Shown here: positions 8,473-16,524 of the stretch, in pieces
How positions within the stretch are numbered: position 1 is the stretch's first letter
Layout of the letters: every line of letters starts with the position of its first letter
Source: Gammaproteobacteria bacterium Gsub
GTDB taxonomy: Bacteria > Pseudomonadota > Gammaproteobacteria > PS1 > Pseudothioglobaceae
Length of the DNA stretch: 64,000 bases
Direction of reading: 5' to 3'
NCBI GenBank assembly: GCA_002007405.1
Contig: JYIN01000005.1
Coordinates: 103,602-167,601, forward strand
Translations under genes and position numbers: made by a program
Notes under the pieces: model-generated
Database searches by the model: none
The model's input: only the letters and a program-made list of their open reading frames with translations
Told to the model about the DNA's origin: nothing

Positions 8473-9357
8473 TTATAGCCAATATACAAATACAAATAAA
8501 CCTAACCAAACCACATCCACAAAGTGCCAATACCAAGCTACGCCTTCAAAACCAAAATGGCTATCAGCACTAAAATGACCTTTTTGCACGCGGTATAAAA
8601 TAACGCTTAGCATAATTGCACCAATGGTTACATGGAAGCCATGAAAACCCGTTAACATATAAAATGTCGAGCCATAAATGCCAGAAGTGAGTTGCAGACC
8701 GTCAGCATAAGCATGACCATATTCTGCAACTTGAAAACCTAAGAAAGCCACGCCAAGCACAATGGTTGCCACCAACCAAGAAATAACTTGATTACGGCGC
8801 TCTGCACGCAGTGCATGATGGGCAAAAGTTAGGGTTACGCCTGACAATAATAATAGTGCAGTGTTCAGTGCTGGCAAGCCCCAAGTATCAACCAATTGCG
8901 TGGGAATGGACATTTCAACGCCTGATTTTAAGGTCGTGCCTGGCGTGCTAAAGGCAATTTGTTGCCAAGTCGCTTTAAAACCGTCCCATAACTCAGGTGT
9001 ATATAAATTATTACCTTCGCCACTTAACCAAGGTACTGAGATCTGCCTTGCATAAAACAACGCACCAAAAAAAGCGGCAAAGAACATCACCTCAGAAAAA
9101 ATAAACCAACTCATACCCCAGCGGAATGAACGATCAACTTGGCTATTATAAATGCCATTAACGCTTTCATTGACCACTTGTCCAAGCCAGCCAAACAGCA
9201 TAAATATTACAATCGCAAAACCCAACACCATCGCCGAAGCACCCCAACTAACACCATGCATTTGATTAGCAAAACCAACGAATAATATTGTTACCCCAAT
9301 GGAGCCAATAATTGGCCAGTAAGTGCCATCTGGCACATAATATTTTTGTTCGCTCAT
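8473..9357 (-). CDS. coxC: Cytochrome c oxidase subunit III
   Basis: Subunit III of the aa3-type terminal oxidase is an inner-membrane protein that stabilises the catalytic core. The 294 residues form seven predicted helices. Family hallmarks are RWGMSWFIFSEVMFFAAFF, the GFHGFHVTIGA segment and the C-terminal WYWHFVDVVWLGLFVFVYW. A good Shine-Dalgarno (AGGAG) precedes the ATG. It is the last gene of coxB-coxA-orf-cox11-coxC and is followed by a strong terminator. Confidence 0.97.
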   Translation of the reverse strand: MSEQKYYVPDGTYWPIIGSIGVTILFVGFANQMHGVSWGASAMVLGFAIVIFMLFGWLGQVVNESVNGIYNSQVDRSFRWGMSWFIFSEVMFFAAFFGALFYARQISVPWLSGEGNNLYTPELWDGFKATWQQIAFSTPGTTLKSGVEMSIPTQLVDTWGLPALNTALLLLSGVTLTFAHHALRAERRNQVISWLVATIVLGVAFLGFQVAEYGHAYADGLQLTSGIYGSTFYMLTGFHGFHVTIGAIMLSVILYRVQKGHFSADSHFGFEGVAWYWHFVDVVWLGLFVFVYWL

Positions 9358-9387
9358 ACTTTCTCCTGTTTTTTAACCAACAATAAA

Positions 9388-9918
9388 TTAACCTTCAAGT
9401 TTAAAAAAATTATAGGATAAACTAATATCCTTTATACGCCTGTCTAACGCTGGATCAACCACGAATCTCAAACTCATCTCAACCTCTTCATGTGGTTCAA
9501 ACACTTGTTTGTTAAAACAAAAGCATTCTAATTTCTTAAAATGGAGTGCAGCATCTGTTGGTGCTACACTCGGAATCGCTTGACCAATGACCACCTCATC
9601 GGTATTATTTTTAGCAATATAACTGGTCGTATAAAACTCACCTGGCACTATTTCCATTGACTCTACTTTAGGTCCAAACTGCACCGGGAAACCACCCATA
9701 GTCATTGCAAAAAACCCCACTCCAACCTTACGATCTTCATCAACCACATATTGTTGCTCACTTTGAATCCTACTTGTGGTGCCATTAAATCCAGTGATTT
9801 CACAAAAAACATCGTAAATAGGCACCATAGCATAGGCAAAAGCAAACATCAATATTGGTGCTGAGACTAACTTTACCCAAAACCCTTTACTTATTTTTTT
9901 ATTCATGTCAACCGCCAT
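9388..9918 (-). CDS. ctaG: Cytochrome c oxidase assembly protein Cox11 (CtaG), copper insertion
   Basis: Cox11 delivers copper to the CuB site of subunit I. The 176-residue protein has one N-terminal membrane helix (about 13-31), then an immunoglobulin-like periplasmic domain with the copper-binding CFCF motif (about 133-136). Two starts are possible: ATG at 9918 (MAVDMNKK) and ATG at 9906. The second lies one base after the stop of the 32-residue ORF (TGACATG) and may be the real, translationally coupled start. Neither has a strong ribosome site. Confidence 0.95.
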   Translation of the reverse strand: MAVDMNKKISKGFWVKLVSAPILMFAFAYAMVPIYDVFCEITGFNGTTSRIQSEQQYVVDEDRKVGVGFFAMTMGGFPVQFGPKVESMEIVPGEFYTTSYIAKNNTDEVVIGQAIPSVAPTDAALHFKKLECFCFNKQVFEPHEEVEMSLRFVVDPALDRRIKDISLSYNFFKLEG

Positions 9919-10006
9919 AAAATATAATGGTCGCTGTAAATACCCCTATTGCTATAGCGCCTACAACGATTGCAGTAATGTAGGCACCTTTTTTATTATC
10001 CCCCAT
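9908..10006 (-). CDS. Short single-helix ORF between coxA and cox11
   Basis: ATG at 10006 to TGA at 9908 gives 32 residues: a polar start (MGDNKKG), one membrane helix (about residues 9-29) and a GG end. It begins five bases after the coxA stop, with AGG next to the ATG, and its stop sits at the start of cox11 (TGACATG). Tight packing between co-operonic genes and a clean helix argue that it is translated. Very small cytochrome oxidase assembly or subunit IV-like proteins are known at this position in other proteobacteria; the specific family is not certain. Confidence 0.65.
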   Translation of the reverse strand: MGDNKKGAYITAIVVGAIAIGVFTATIIFYGG

Positions 10007-10011
10007 CCTGT

Positions 10012-11628
10012 TTAGGCACTGTGTTGAGACTCTGCCTCAATCAGTGCTCTTGAGGGCGGGGTGTTAAAACTATGGTATGGTGCTTTCGCATCCAAAGTCC
10101 ACTCCAAGCCTTTTGCCCCCTTCCAAGGGCGGGCACTTACTGGCTTACCGTTACGGATACAATCAACAACAATATAAGTCAATAAGAAAAATGAGGCACC
10201 AAAAGCAAAACCACCGATTGAAGAGATCAGGTTAAAGTCCGCAAACTGTAGCGAATAATCGGGGATGCGCCTAGGCATACCTGCAAGCCCCAAGAAATGT
10301 TGCGGGAAGAATAAAATATTGACTGAAATAACCGCCCACCAAAAGTGAATCTTTGCCAAACTCTCGTTATACATTTTACCAGTCCATTTTGGCAACCAAT
10401 AGAGCGTCGCTGCAATAATTGCCCACAATGCACCAGTTACTAATACATAATGGAAATGGGCAACTACAAAATAAGTATCATGATATTGGATATCTGCTGG
10501 GGCAATACCCAACATAAGACCAGAAAAACCACCAATGGTAAATAGAAATACAAAAGATAATGTCCACAACATTGGGGCCTCAAAAGTCATTGAACCACGC
10601 CACATAGTAGCAACCCAGTTAAAAACTTTAACTCCTGTCGGTACTGCAATTAGCATCGTTGCATACATAAAATAGAGCCCACCTGCAACTGGCATGCCTG
10701 TTAAAAACATGTGATGCGCCCAAACGATATAAGATAAAAAAGCAATTGATGCTGTTGCATATACCATAGAAGAGTAGCCAAATAATGGCTTGCGCGCAAA
10801 GGTTGGGATAATATGAGAGGTTATTCCAAATGCTGGCAAAATCATAATATAAACTTCTGGGTGACCAAAAAACCAAAAAATATGCTGGAACATTACTGGG
10901 TCGCCACCGCCTGTTGCGTCAAAAAAGGCAGTGCCGAAGTTACGGTCAGTCAGCATCATAGTTACTACACCCGCCAATACTGGCATCGCGCCAATGAGTA
11001 AGAACGAGGTGATTAACCAAGTCCATACAAATAAAGGCATGTCCATGAGCTTCATCTCTGGTGCACGCATGTTAAGCACGGTTGCAATAATGTTAATCGC
11101 ACCCATGATAGAAGAAAAACCTAACAAATGCACAGCAAAAATAAAGAAGTCAGTGCTGTCTGGGGCAAAGGTGGTTGAAAGTGGGGCATAGAATGTCCAG
11201 CCAAAGGCTGGCGCGCCTCCTTCCATAAAGAAAGTGCTTAATAAAATACCGCCTGCAAAAGGCAAAATCCAAAAAGACCAATTATTCATCCGCGGTAATG
11301 CCATATCAGGCGCACCAATCATCATTGGAATCAGCCAATTTCCCAAGCCAACAAAGGCGGGCATAATCGCACCGAATACCATGATCAAACCATGCATAGT
11401 GGTCAATTGATTAAAAAACTGTGGCTCCATCAACTGCATACCCGGCTGCAATAATTCAGCACGAATACCCATCGCCAGGGCGCCGCCTATCAATAACATG
11501 GCAAAAGCAAACCACATATAAAGGCTGCCAATATCTTTATGGTTTGTTGTTTTTATCCATCGCATTAGACCTTTTTCAGGACCGTGATGATGCACACCAT
11601 GAGGGATTGTTGCTGTGGCTGTTGTCAT
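10012..11628 (-). CDS. coxA: Cytochrome c oxidase subunit I
   Basis: This is the catalytic subunit of a heme-copper oxidase reducing O2 to water and pumping protons. The 538 residues form twelve helices. Visible ligands are His79 and His393 (heme a), His391 (heme a3), and His256, His305 and His306 (CuB), with Tyr260 in GHPEVY. Proton-channel residues Asp108 (GAPDMALPRMNN), Glu258 and Lys334 are present, so this is an A1-type aa3 oxidase. An AGGAG-like site precedes the ATG. It follows coxB after a 37-base gap. Confidence 0.98.
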   Translation of the reverse strand: MTTATATIPHGVHHHGPEKGLMRWIKTTNHKDIGSLYMWFAFAMLLIGGALAMGIRAELLQPGMQLMEPQFFNQLTTMHGLIMVFGAIMPAFVGLGNWLIPMMIGAPDMALPRMNNWSFWILPFAGGILLSTFFMEGGAPAFGWTFYAPLSTTFAPDSTDFFIFAVHLLGFSSIMGAINIIATVLNMRAPEMKLMDMPLFVWTWLITSFLLIGAMPVLAGVVTMMLTDRNFGTAFFDATGGGDPVMFQHIFWFFGHPEVYIMILPAFGITSHIIPTFARKPLFGYSSMVYATASIAFLSYIVWAHHMFLTGMPVAGGLYFMYATMLIAVPTGVKVFNWVATMWRGSMTFEAPMLWTLSFVFLFTIGGFSGLMLGIAPADIQYHDTYFVVAHFHYVLVTGALWAIIAATLYWLPKWTGKMYNESLAKIHFWWAVISVNILFFPQHFLGLAGMPRRIPDYSLQFADFNLISSIGGFAFGASFFLLTYIVVDCIRNGKPVSARPWKGAKGLEWTLDAKAPYHSFNTPPSRALIEAESQHSA

Positions 11629-11665
11629 AATTATATTCTCCTCCTAATTTCTTTAACTTTTTTGA

Positions 11666-12763
11666 TTAGCGTGCAGATTTAACATCTGCTGGTTGAACAA
11701 TACTGCCTGTGTTTTCAAAGGCGACTCGCTCATAAGTGATGACTGCTGCAAGGTCAACATCATTGAGTATTTTAAATGCTGGCATGGCTGCTTTGCCGTG
11801 AAGCACAATTTTTATGTGTTCAGAGGCCGGACCATTGACTATTTTTGAGTCTTTAACTGGTGGGAATACCGGTGGCAAACCAAGTCCATTCTTTTGGTGG
11901 CAGGCAGCACAGTTGGTGTTATAGACACTTTCACCTTTTGCCATTAATTCAGATTTTGACCAGATTTTGTTTGCACTTGCAGCAACTGCAGCTTGGGCTG
12001 ATTGCTGCTTAGCCACCCATTTTGCATAATCTTCCTTAGAAACAACATCGACTACAATCGGCATAAAGCCATGGTCTTTACCACAAAGTTCTGCACATTG
12101 ACCACGGTAGGTGCCGATTTTATCAATCTTTGCCCATGCATCATTAATAAAACCAGGGTTAGCATCTTGTTTCACTCCAAAATCAGGCACCCACCAATTG
12201 TGAATCACATCGTTTGAGGTAACCAAAAAACGAATTGAGGTATCAACTGGCAACACCAAGCGATTATCCACCTCTAATAAATAATGCTCGGGTTTTTTAT
12301 CACCTTTAATTGAATCTTTAGAAGATTGTGCCAAATTAGAAATAAAACTAATGTTTTCTTTAGGATAGTCATATTGCCATTTCCATTGATGAGCAGTAAT
12401 TTTGATGGTCATATCGGCTTTCGAAGTATCTTCTAAATCAATTAACGCTTTAGATGCTGGAATTGCCATCGAGACTAAGATGAGAATTGGGATAGTCGTC
12501 CAAAGCAGTTCCACCTTAGTGCTTTCATGAAAATTAGCGGCTTGATGCCCTTTTGATTGTCGGTGGGCAAATATAGAATAAAACATGGTCCCAAATACCA
12601 CAACAGCAATTACTACACAAACCCAAAATACCATCATATGTAGGTCGTATATATTGCGGCTGACCGAAGTAACGCCTTCGGTCATATTCAGACCATACTC
12701 AGCAAATACATTCGTTGATACCAAAGCAACCAGCGCACTTGTAAGTGTTGTCAATCTTTTCAT
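11666..12763 (-). CDS. coxB: Cytochrome c oxidase subunit II with C-terminal cytochrome c domain
   Basis: Subunit II takes electrons from cytochrome c. The 365 residues have a signal sequence (cleavage near VFAEYG), two membrane helices (about 43-66 and 86-103) and the CuA domain with ligands His188, Cys223, Glu225, Cys227, His231 and Met234. A fused cytochrome c domain carries CAACH at 285-289 and a probable axial Met in KAAMPAF, making this a caa3-like subunit II. It is the first gene of the operon, with a recognisable promoter upstream at 12827-12855. Confidence 0.97.
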   Translation of the reverse strand: MKRLTTLTSALVALVSTNVFAEYGLNMTEGVTSVSRNIYDLHMMVFWVCVVIAVVVFGTMFYSIFAHRQSKGHQAANFHESTKVELLWTTIPILILVSMAIPASKALIDLEDTSKADMTIKITAHQWKWQYDYPKENISFISNLAQSSKDSIKGDKKPEHYLLEVDNRLVLPVDTSIRFLVTSNDVIHNWWVPDFGVKQDANPGFINDAWAKIDKIGTYRGQCAELCGKDHGFMPIVVDVVSKEDYAKWVAKQQSAQAAVAASANKIWSKSELMAKGESVYNTNCAACHQKNGLGLPPVFPPVKDSKIVNGPASEHIKIVLHGKAAMPAFKILNDVDLAAVITYERVAFENTGSIVQPADVKSAR

Positions 12764-12826
12764 AAAGTCTCCAAATAAAAAATATTGCCTGCTTATTTAA
12801 TACTCAAGCATAAAAAACTATTGGGG

Positions 12827-12855
12827 ATTATACCGCTATTTTTTTTTGCGGTTAA
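12827..12855 (-). promoter_or_regulatory. Predicted sigma-70 promoter of the cox operon
   Basis: On the minus strand TTAACC (12855-12850), a 17-base spacer and a perfect TATAAT (12832-12827) match a sigma-70 promoter. It lies 64 bases before the coxB ATG. An AT-rich hairpin (ACCGC at 12832-12836, GCGGT at 12848-12852) overlaps it. The divergent gene ctaA starts at 12961. Confidence 0.6.
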
Positions 12856-12960
12856 TTAAATTAGCAAAAAACTTTATTGCACCAAATTCAAGAGTTTTTA
12901 TGTTTTAAAATATTCATTCATCCCATTTGTAAAAAATAAAATAATGGATAATAGCAATCA

Positions 12961-13935
12961 ATGTTTAAAAAATTATTACAAATTTCAATTTTTTTGGCTT
13001 TAGTTGTGGTCGTGTTAGGCGCTTATACACGCTTGAGTGATGCTGGGCTTGGTTGCCCAGATTGGCCTACTTGTTATGGACAATTCATTGTGCCAGATGT
13101 TGCAGATGGTACAAAATTGGCAGGCTATGAGCGCCCGTTTGAGGCTGCCAAAGGTTGGAAGGAAATGTTGCATCGCTACAGTGCCTCAATGCTCGGTCTA
13201 GTGGTTTTGGTCTTGTTTTTTTTGGCACTAAAAGGCAAAACTGAGCGTCCGCAATCAATGGCATTGCCCAGTTTTACTGCATTCTTTATTATTCTTCAAG
13301 GTATGTTCGGGATGTGGACCGTTACTTTACTAGTACATCCAGGCATTGTTACCTTGCATTTGCTCGGAGGCTTTATCACTGTCGCATTGATCAGTTGGAT
13401 GTTGCTTAATCAAAATAGGCTTGTGGTTACTTATTCCCATATTTTAAAACGTCATAAACTTTTGTTAATCACCACCTTGGTACTACTGAGTGGGCAAATT
13501 ATTCTGGGTGGCTGGACTAGCGCTAACTACGCGGCACTGTCTTGTGGCGAGCAATTTCCTACTTGTTTGGGCTCGTGGTGGCCAGATATGGATTTTAGCA
13601 AGACATTGTATTGGGGTGCGTTTGGTATTGATTATGAATATGGCATATTGGAAAACCAGACGCGTGCCACCATTCAAATGATGCACCGTATTGGTGCACT
13701 GGCAAGCACGGCATTAATAGGGTTACTCATTTATTTATTTAGAAGTTATTCACACCTTAAATCAAGCCTGATGTTGATTGGCAGTTTGTTGATTGTGCAA
13801 ATAACGCTTGGAATCTTAAATGTTTTGCTCTCATTACCAATGGCAATAGCGGTTTTGCACAATGTAGTTGCTTTACTATTGTTGCTCAGTATTGTTACGC
13901 TGATACATAAAGTATTTAAGACAGTACCAAATTAA
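12961..13935 (+). CDS. ctaA: Heme A synthase, CtaA/COX15 family
   Basis: CtaA oxidises heme O to heme A, the cofactor of the oxidase encoded next door. The 324-residue protein has about eight helices. Family signs are GAYTRLSDAGLGCPDWPTCYGQ near the N-terminus, a first-half histidine in LHRYSAS, and the second-half repeats GGWTSANYAALSCGEQFPTC and MMHRIGAL. It is divergent from the cox operon. The partner ctaB/cyoE (heme O synthase) is not in the window. No clear Shine-Dalgarno precedes the ATG. Confidence 0.95.
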   Translation: MFKKLLQISIFLALVVVVLGAYTRLSDAGLGCPDWPTCYGQFIVPDVADGTKLAGYERPFEAAKGWKEMLHRYSASMLGLVVLVLFFLALKGKTERPQSMALPSFTAFFIILQGMFGMWTVTLLVHPGIVTLHLLGGFITVALISWMLLNQNRLVVTYSHILKRHKLLLITTLVLLSGQIILGGWTSANYAALSCGEQFPTCLGSWWPDMDFSKTLYWGAFGIDYEYGILENQTRATIQMMHRIGALASTALIGLLIYLFRSYSHLKSSLMLIGSLLIVQITLGILNVLLSLPMAIAVLHNVVALLLLLSIVTLIHKVFKTVPN

Positions 13936-14113
13936 CCGCAGCAATCATAGAAAAAATAAATAAAATGGTCATTACCAAACCAACAATAATATAAGCCCAA
14001 GGACCTTGTTTTTCTGTGCGTTCAAAGTCTTTTATTAAGTCTTGTCTTTTGCCAATACCAATCATAGCAGAAGTTACTGCTTTAAAAACTTGCCCTAATC
14101 CTCTCATAACCAT
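13916..14113 (-). CDS. DUF2970 small membrane protein
   Basis: The 65-residue protein has an amphipathic N-terminal segment, a charged KRQDLIKDFER stretch and one C-terminal membrane helix (about 40-63). This is the layout of DUF2970 proteins, which often lie near cytochrome oxidase genes and have no known function. It overlaps the ctaA 3' end by 20 bases in convergent orientation. The start is ATG at 14113; ATG at 14107 is also possible. Confidence 0.8.
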   Translation of the reverse strand: MVMRGLGQVFKAVTSAMIGIGKRQDLIKDFERTEKQGPWAYIIVGLVMTILFIFSMIAAVNLVLS

Positions 14114-14171
14114 CTAGCCGTAAAAATAAAAAAAATCATAAAAAACCTTATGCGTAATCTTTCATATAATT

Positions 14172-14263
14172 TATGAATGATTAGCAAAATGGAAAATTTT
14201 GCCAAATTGGCGAAAGATGGGGTTTTGATGATTATTCATATTTACAATTATACAAAGGTCTTT
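14172..14263 (+). repeat. Dispersed repeat, copy 1 (full length)
   Basis: This about 90-base element runs from TGAATGATTAGCAAAATGG to ATACAAAGGTCT. It aligns along its length with 35492-35573; shared blocks include GATTAGCAAAATGG, GTTTTGATG, TTATTCATA and CAAAGGTCT. It lies between the DUF2970 gene and the RNase P RNA. It has no coding capacity. Confidence 0.75.
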
Positions 14264-14338
14264 GTTTAAAGTATTGAACTTATTTTATAGGTTGAGTAAA
14301 TTGTGTGGAATTATACAAAAATCTCCTACATATTATTT

Positions 14339-14344
14339 TATAAT
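14339..14344 (+). promoter_or_regulatory. -10 element of rnpB
   Basis: A perfect TATAAT lies 8 bases before the predicted 5' end of the RNase P RNA at 14353, as expected for a start at the mature end. No convincing -35 hexamer is seen at 16-18 bases. Confidence 0.5.
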
Positions 14345-14352
14345 TAAACCCT

Positions 14353-14703
14353 GAAGTTGGTTGGATGGTCGCTGGGGTTTTTGTCTCAGAGGAAAGTCCG
14401 GGCTCCACAGGGCAAAGTGCTAGCTAACGGCTAGGTATGGCAACATAACGGAAAGTGCTGCAGAGATTAGACTACCCATTTGATGGGAAAAGGTGAGAAG
14501 GTGCGGTAAGAGCGCACCGCGCGGGAGGCAACAACCGTGGCAAGGCAAACCCCACTTGGAGCAAGCTCAAATAGGCTGCCATTGGTGTGGCTCGCACAAG
14601 GTAGCGGGTAGAGTGCTAAAGTATTTTGGTAACAAAATGCGTAGATGAATGACCATCATGATTTTTATCAAACAGAACCCGGCTTACAGACTGACTTCAC
14701 CCT
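14353..14703 (+). ncRNA. rnpB: RNase P RNA (M1 RNA), class A
   Basis: This is the catalytic RNA that removes 5' leaders from pre-tRNAs. Recognised from conserved blocks: GAGGAAAGTCCGGGCTCC near 14390, ACAGGGCAAAGTGC, GGTGCGGTAAGAGCGCACCG near 14500, the GGCAAACCCCACTTGGAGCA region, TAGATGAATGACC, and ACAGAACCCGGCTTACAG near 14675. The 5' GAAGTTGG and the 3' GACTTCACC can pair as the P1 region. Ends are estimated by analogy with E. coli and may be off by a few bases. No intrinsic terminator is obvious before the convergent dctM stop at 14729. Confidence 0.97.
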
Positions 14704-14728
14704 ATTACAGGTAGATAAGTAGATTTAC

Positions 14729-16021
14729 TCAATTAGCAAAACCATACCAATTTGGGAAAAATACCAAGCTTAGTAGCACACTAACTTGGATGATGATAAA
14801 GGGCGCTACTCCTTTGTAAATATCCGTTGTGGTAATAGCGCTTGGTGCCACACCTTTGAGATAAAATAGGCTAAATCCAAATGGTGGAGTAAGAAATGAG
14901 GTTTGTAGATTCATCGCGATTAAGATTGCAAACCACGACATATCAATGCCGAGTGATAAAGCAATGGGGTAGAAAATGGGCACCACAATCAGTGAGATTT
15001 CGACAAAATCAATAAAAAACCCCAGTACAAAAATAATCAACATTGAGATAAAAATAAAACTGATTTCTTTAGCCGGTAGCCCCAAAATAAATTCTTCTAC
15101 TAAGATGTCGCTGCCACTATAAGTAAAAACCATTGAAAACGCGGTAGCACCAATCAAAATAGCAAATACCATAGCACTGACTTTAATGGTTTCAATGCTG
15201 GATTTGCGCACCATCTGCCAACTCAGTTTCTTATAAATACTTGCCAGTACCAAAGCGCCTACAGCGCCAATAGATGCCGATTCGGTGGGGGTGGCAATAC
15301 CACTGAAAATTGAGCCAAGCACTACAATAATCAGCAAAATAGGGGGTATAATCGCCTTGCTAACGGCTAAATATTTTTGTGTTTTTTTAAACTGATGATT
15401 GTTGCCTTTAAAAGCAGGGGCGGATTCTTTGTCCCAATAAGAAACAGTGAGTACATACAAAACATACCCCCCCACCAACACCAATGATGGTATCACCGCA
15501 TCTTTAAATAAACTGCCTGCAGGCACACTCAGCACATCTGCTAAAATAATCAGCACAATTGAGGGAGGAATAATTTGCCCCAAAGTTCCAGAAGCACAAA
15601 TTGTCCCCGTGGATAGTTTTTTTTTGTAGTTGTGTTTGAGCATGACAGGCAAGGAAATGACCCCCATAGCAATCACCGATGCCCCTACCACCCCTGTTGA
15701 GGCGGCAAGTAGTGTGCCAACCAAAATTGTGGAAACTGCTAACCCCCCATTGACATTGCCAAACAATTCGCCCATTGCCTCTAAAAGTTGTTCAGCCAGT
15801 TTGGTTTTTTGCAAAACAATACCCATAAAAATAAACAATGGGATTGCCATTAAAATAGTATTTTGCATGATATTCATAATCCGATATGGCATAAACTCAA
15901 ACAATCCAACCCCTTCGCTTAAAATCCCAAAAATCACTGCCACACCAGCAAAAGTAAAAGCCACTGGAAAGCCGACCAGTAGTAATATCAAAGCGGTAGC
16001 AAACATGATTAGGCCAATCAT
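14729..16021 (-). CDS. dctM: TRAP transporter large permease DctM
   Basis: This is the ion-coupled permease subunit of a tripartite TRAP importer in the inner membrane. The 430 residues are almost wholly hydrophobic, about 12 helices. Family signs are the N-terminal LLVGFPVAFTFAGVA, AAASTGVVGASVIAMGVISLP, and the C-terminal LQTSFLTPPFGFSLFYLKGV. The start codon abuts the dctQ stop. It is the last gene of the dctP-dctQ-dctM set and of the longer run from ftsY. Confidence 0.95.
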   Translation of the reverse strand: MIGLIMFATALILLLVGFPVAFTFAGVAVIFGILSEGVGLFEFMPYRIMNIMQNTILMAIPLFIFMGIVLQKTKLAEQLLEAMGELFGNVNGGLAVSTILVGTLLAASTGVVGASVIAMGVISLPVMLKHNYKKKLSTGTICASGTLGQIIPPSIVLIILADVLSVPAGSLFKDAVIPSLVLVGGYVLYVLTVSYWDKESAPAFKGNNHQFKKTQKYLAVSKAIIPPILLIIVVLGSIFSGIATPTESASIGAVGALVLASIYKKLSWQMVRKSSIETIKVSAMVFAILIGATAFSMVFTYSGSDILVEEFILGLPAKEISFIFISMLIIFVLGFFIDFVEISLIVVPIFYPIALSLGIDMSWFAILIAMNLQTSFLTPPFGFSLFYLKGVAPSAITTTDIYKGVAPFIIIQVSVLLSLVFFPNWYGFAN

Positions 16022-16507
16022 TTATCTATCCTCTTTTAATATTTTGTAGTTATTTTGGACAAAAATAATCGTAGAAATAATCACCAAAATAAAACTAATT
16101 GGAATTAGACTCTTAACTATAAAACGATACGATAAGCCACCAGGGTCGCCACTTATCTCACCTAATTCAAAAGCTTTGTAGGCAAAATCAAAGCCGTTAT
16201 AAATCAGCAAAATACTGATAGGTAAAATAAATAAAGCACTGCCGATAATGTTAATTAACGCTTTTTTTTTAGTGCTGAATTTGGCATAGAAAATATCCAC
16301 CCGAACATTGGCATCAAACTGTAGAGTATAGGAAATGCCAAGTAAAAACATGGCAGAAAATAGATGCCATTCCATTTCTTGTAGGGCAATAGAAGAATTA
16401 TTAAAAGCATAACGAAGTACAACATCAATAAAGACATTAAAAATCGTTAAAAGTAGCAGCCCAATTGTTATATTTTCTAAATATCGGGTGTATTTTTGTT
16501 TAATCAA
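16022..16507 (-). CDS. dctQ: TRAP transporter small permease DctQ
   Basis: The small membrane subunit of the TRAP importer has four predicted helices in 161 residues. The central family pattern is present in ALQEMEWHLFSAMFLLGISYTL and in the DVRVDI-like segment NVRVDIFYA. The frame begins with TTG at 16507 (MIKQKYTRYLEN); there is no usable ATG further in before the first helix, so TTG is kept although no good ribosome site precedes it. Lies 17 bases after dctP. Confidence 0.92.
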   Translation of the reverse strand: MIKQKYTRYLENITIGLLLLTIFNVFIDVVLRYAFNNSSIALQEMEWHLFSAMFLLGISYTLQFDANVRVDIFYAKFSTKKKALINIIGSALFILPISILLIYNGFDFAYKAFELGEISGDPGGLSYRFIVKSLIPISFILVIISTIIFVQNNYKILKEDR

Positions 16508-16524
16508 TGTTATTGAAAAAAGAC

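Noticed and set aside
15630..16049. Open frame of 139 codons antisense to dctM
   Set aside because: Shadow of the hydrophobic permease sequence; no ribosome site or family pattern.
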